From positions 1 to 12,598 of the forward strand of contig CAITYI010000242.1 of assembly GCA_903896585.1 (NCBI GenBank): a stretch of DNA of 12,598 nucleotides, read 5' to 3'. Source of the stretch: an uncultured bacterium. Its GTDB lineage: Bacteria > Actinomycetota > Actinomycetes > S36-B12. A model generated the notes under the pieces. That model saw only the letters and a list, made by a program, of their open reading frames with translations, was not told the origin of the DNA and ran no database searches. The translations under genes were made by a program, and so were the position numbers. Positions within the stretch are counted from its first letter, which is position 1, and each line of letters opens with the position of its first letter. Of the stretch, positions 12,211 through 12,598 are shown in pieces.

Positions 12211-12598
12211 AGCGGAACCCTGGCCCGCCGGCTAGTTCATAGCCACTAAACGTGGGCATGGCACCACGCCGAAAACTTGTTCGAGCCATTTCGTCGGTGT
12301 AGAACCATGAGCCACCTCGAAGAACCCGACAATTACCGCTCGTTGATGGGAAGTCTGAGGTTCCGCCGGGGTACGGTGCGAAAACATCTTCCACCCATTC
12401 TTCAACGTTACCGGACATATCCCACACCCCATAAGGGCTAACGTTGCCCGGGAGGGTGCCGTTAGCAACCGTCATTAGATTCAGCGGCTTCGCCGAGTCC
12501 CACACATTCGTGTTGGCCTCAATGAACTCTGGGCCCCACGGCCAATCACGACCATCGGTCCCTCGAGCGGCTTTTTCCCATTCGGCTTCGGTTGGCAA
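12197..12598 (-). CDS. FGE-sulfatase (SUMF1) domain protein, C-terminal part
   Basis: The gene enters from beyond the right edge: the frame is open at 12598 and its first codon, TTG, is an internal leucine of the LPTEAEWEKAARG motif. The visible 133 residues are the C-terminal part of the domain: WPWGPEF, NVSPYGVWDMSGNVEEWVEDVF (51-73), RVLRGGSW (91-98) and GGPGFRC at the end. In true formylglycine-generating enzymes two cysteines follow the RGGS strand and bind copper; here that stretch reads WFYTDEMARTSFRRG with no cysteine. It is therefore not expected to make formylglycine. Related domains occur in the sulfoxide synthase EgtB and in pathway proteins such as ToxD of toxoflavin synthesis. 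It overlaps the deaminase gene by 14 bases and is the first visible gene of that operon. Confidence 0.9.
   Translation of the reverse strand: MPTEAEWEKAARGTDGRDWPWGPEFIEANTNVWDSAKPLNLMTVANGTLPGNVSPYGVWDMSGNVEEWVEDVFAPYPGGTSDFPSTSGNCRVLRGGSWFYTDEMARTSFRRGAMPTFSGYELAGGPGFRCVTS

Noticed and set aside
12197..12598. Active formylglycine-generating enzyme for a sulfatase
   Set aside because: The cysteines required after the RGGS strand are absent and no sulfatase gene is in the window.
11749..12598. Toxoflavin-type biosynthetic operon (FGE-like protein beside a deaminase, as with ToxD/ToxE)
   Set aside because: The deaminase is FCY1-type and not RibD-like, and no GTP cyclohydrolase II or methyltransferase is visible; only the domain pairing resembles it.
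1..12598. CRISPR array, insertion sequence, prophage or tRNA gene
   Set aside because: No regularly spaced repeats, transposase or integrase motifs, terminal inverted repeats with target duplications, or cloverleaf sequences were found.

Overview
The window is about 12.6 kb with 13 confident protein genes (12 complete, 1 cut by the right edge). Most are enzymes whose families act on pyrimidine-type bases, nucleosides and small sugars. No regulator, tRNA, rRNA, CRISPR array or transposase is recognisable. The LLM-class (probably F420-dependent) oxidoreductase, a class I bacterial-type P450, GTG and TTG starts, ATGA-coupled genes and a possible leaderless start all fit an actinobacterium. Base composition looks moderate rather than very GC-rich, so a moderate-GC aquatic lineage is plausible; this is inference and cannot be settled here.

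Layout. (1) 1-341 has no confident gene. By hand folding it is tiled from 29 to 286 by seven consecutive hairpins whose G-U wobbles favour plus-strand RNA. Two of the hairpins could also terminate the minus-strand P450 gene. (2) 342-1535 (-) is a cytochrome P450, and 1848-2168 (+) is a small YCII-domain protein. They are divergent across an AT-rich, repeat-bearing control region. (3) 5906 down to 2196 (-) holds an EamA/DMT transporter, a uridine-phosphorylase-fold protein, a KduD-like SDR and a Gfo/Idh/MocA oxidoreductase. (4) 6079-9359 (+) holds a PfkB-family kinase (pseudouridine-kinase-like), a PsuG-type pseudouridine-5'-phosphate glycosidase and an amidohydrolase/deaminase. (5) 12598 down to 9348 (-) is a tightly overlapping run: an FGE-sulfatase-domain protein (partial), a yeast-FCY1-type cytosine deaminase, a TenA/thiaminase II protein, an SDR and an LLM oxidoreductase.

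How the genes may work together (inference). Two ways of detaching a base from a sugar are encoded: kinase plus PsuG for a C-nucleoside, and a phosphorylase-fold protein for an N-nucleoside. A transporter stands next to them. The SDR and Gfo/Idh enzymes beside the phosphorylase-like gene could oxidise the released sugar. The cytosine deaminase, TenA and amidohydrolase could strip amino or amide groups from the base, and the LLM enzyme, the second SDR and the P450 could oxidise it further. Several key enzymes differ from the textbook forms at residues that matter: the phosphate-binding arginines of the phosphorylase, the usual HR pair of PsuG, the HxxE glutamate of the amidohydrolase, the acid-alcohol pair of the P450 and the cysteines of the FGE domain. 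The cluster may therefore act on an unusual modified pyrimidine or C-nucleoside rather than on uridine or pseudouridine themselves. A biosynthetic reading (C-nucleoside assembly, since PsuG relatives are known C-glycosynthases) cannot be excluded.
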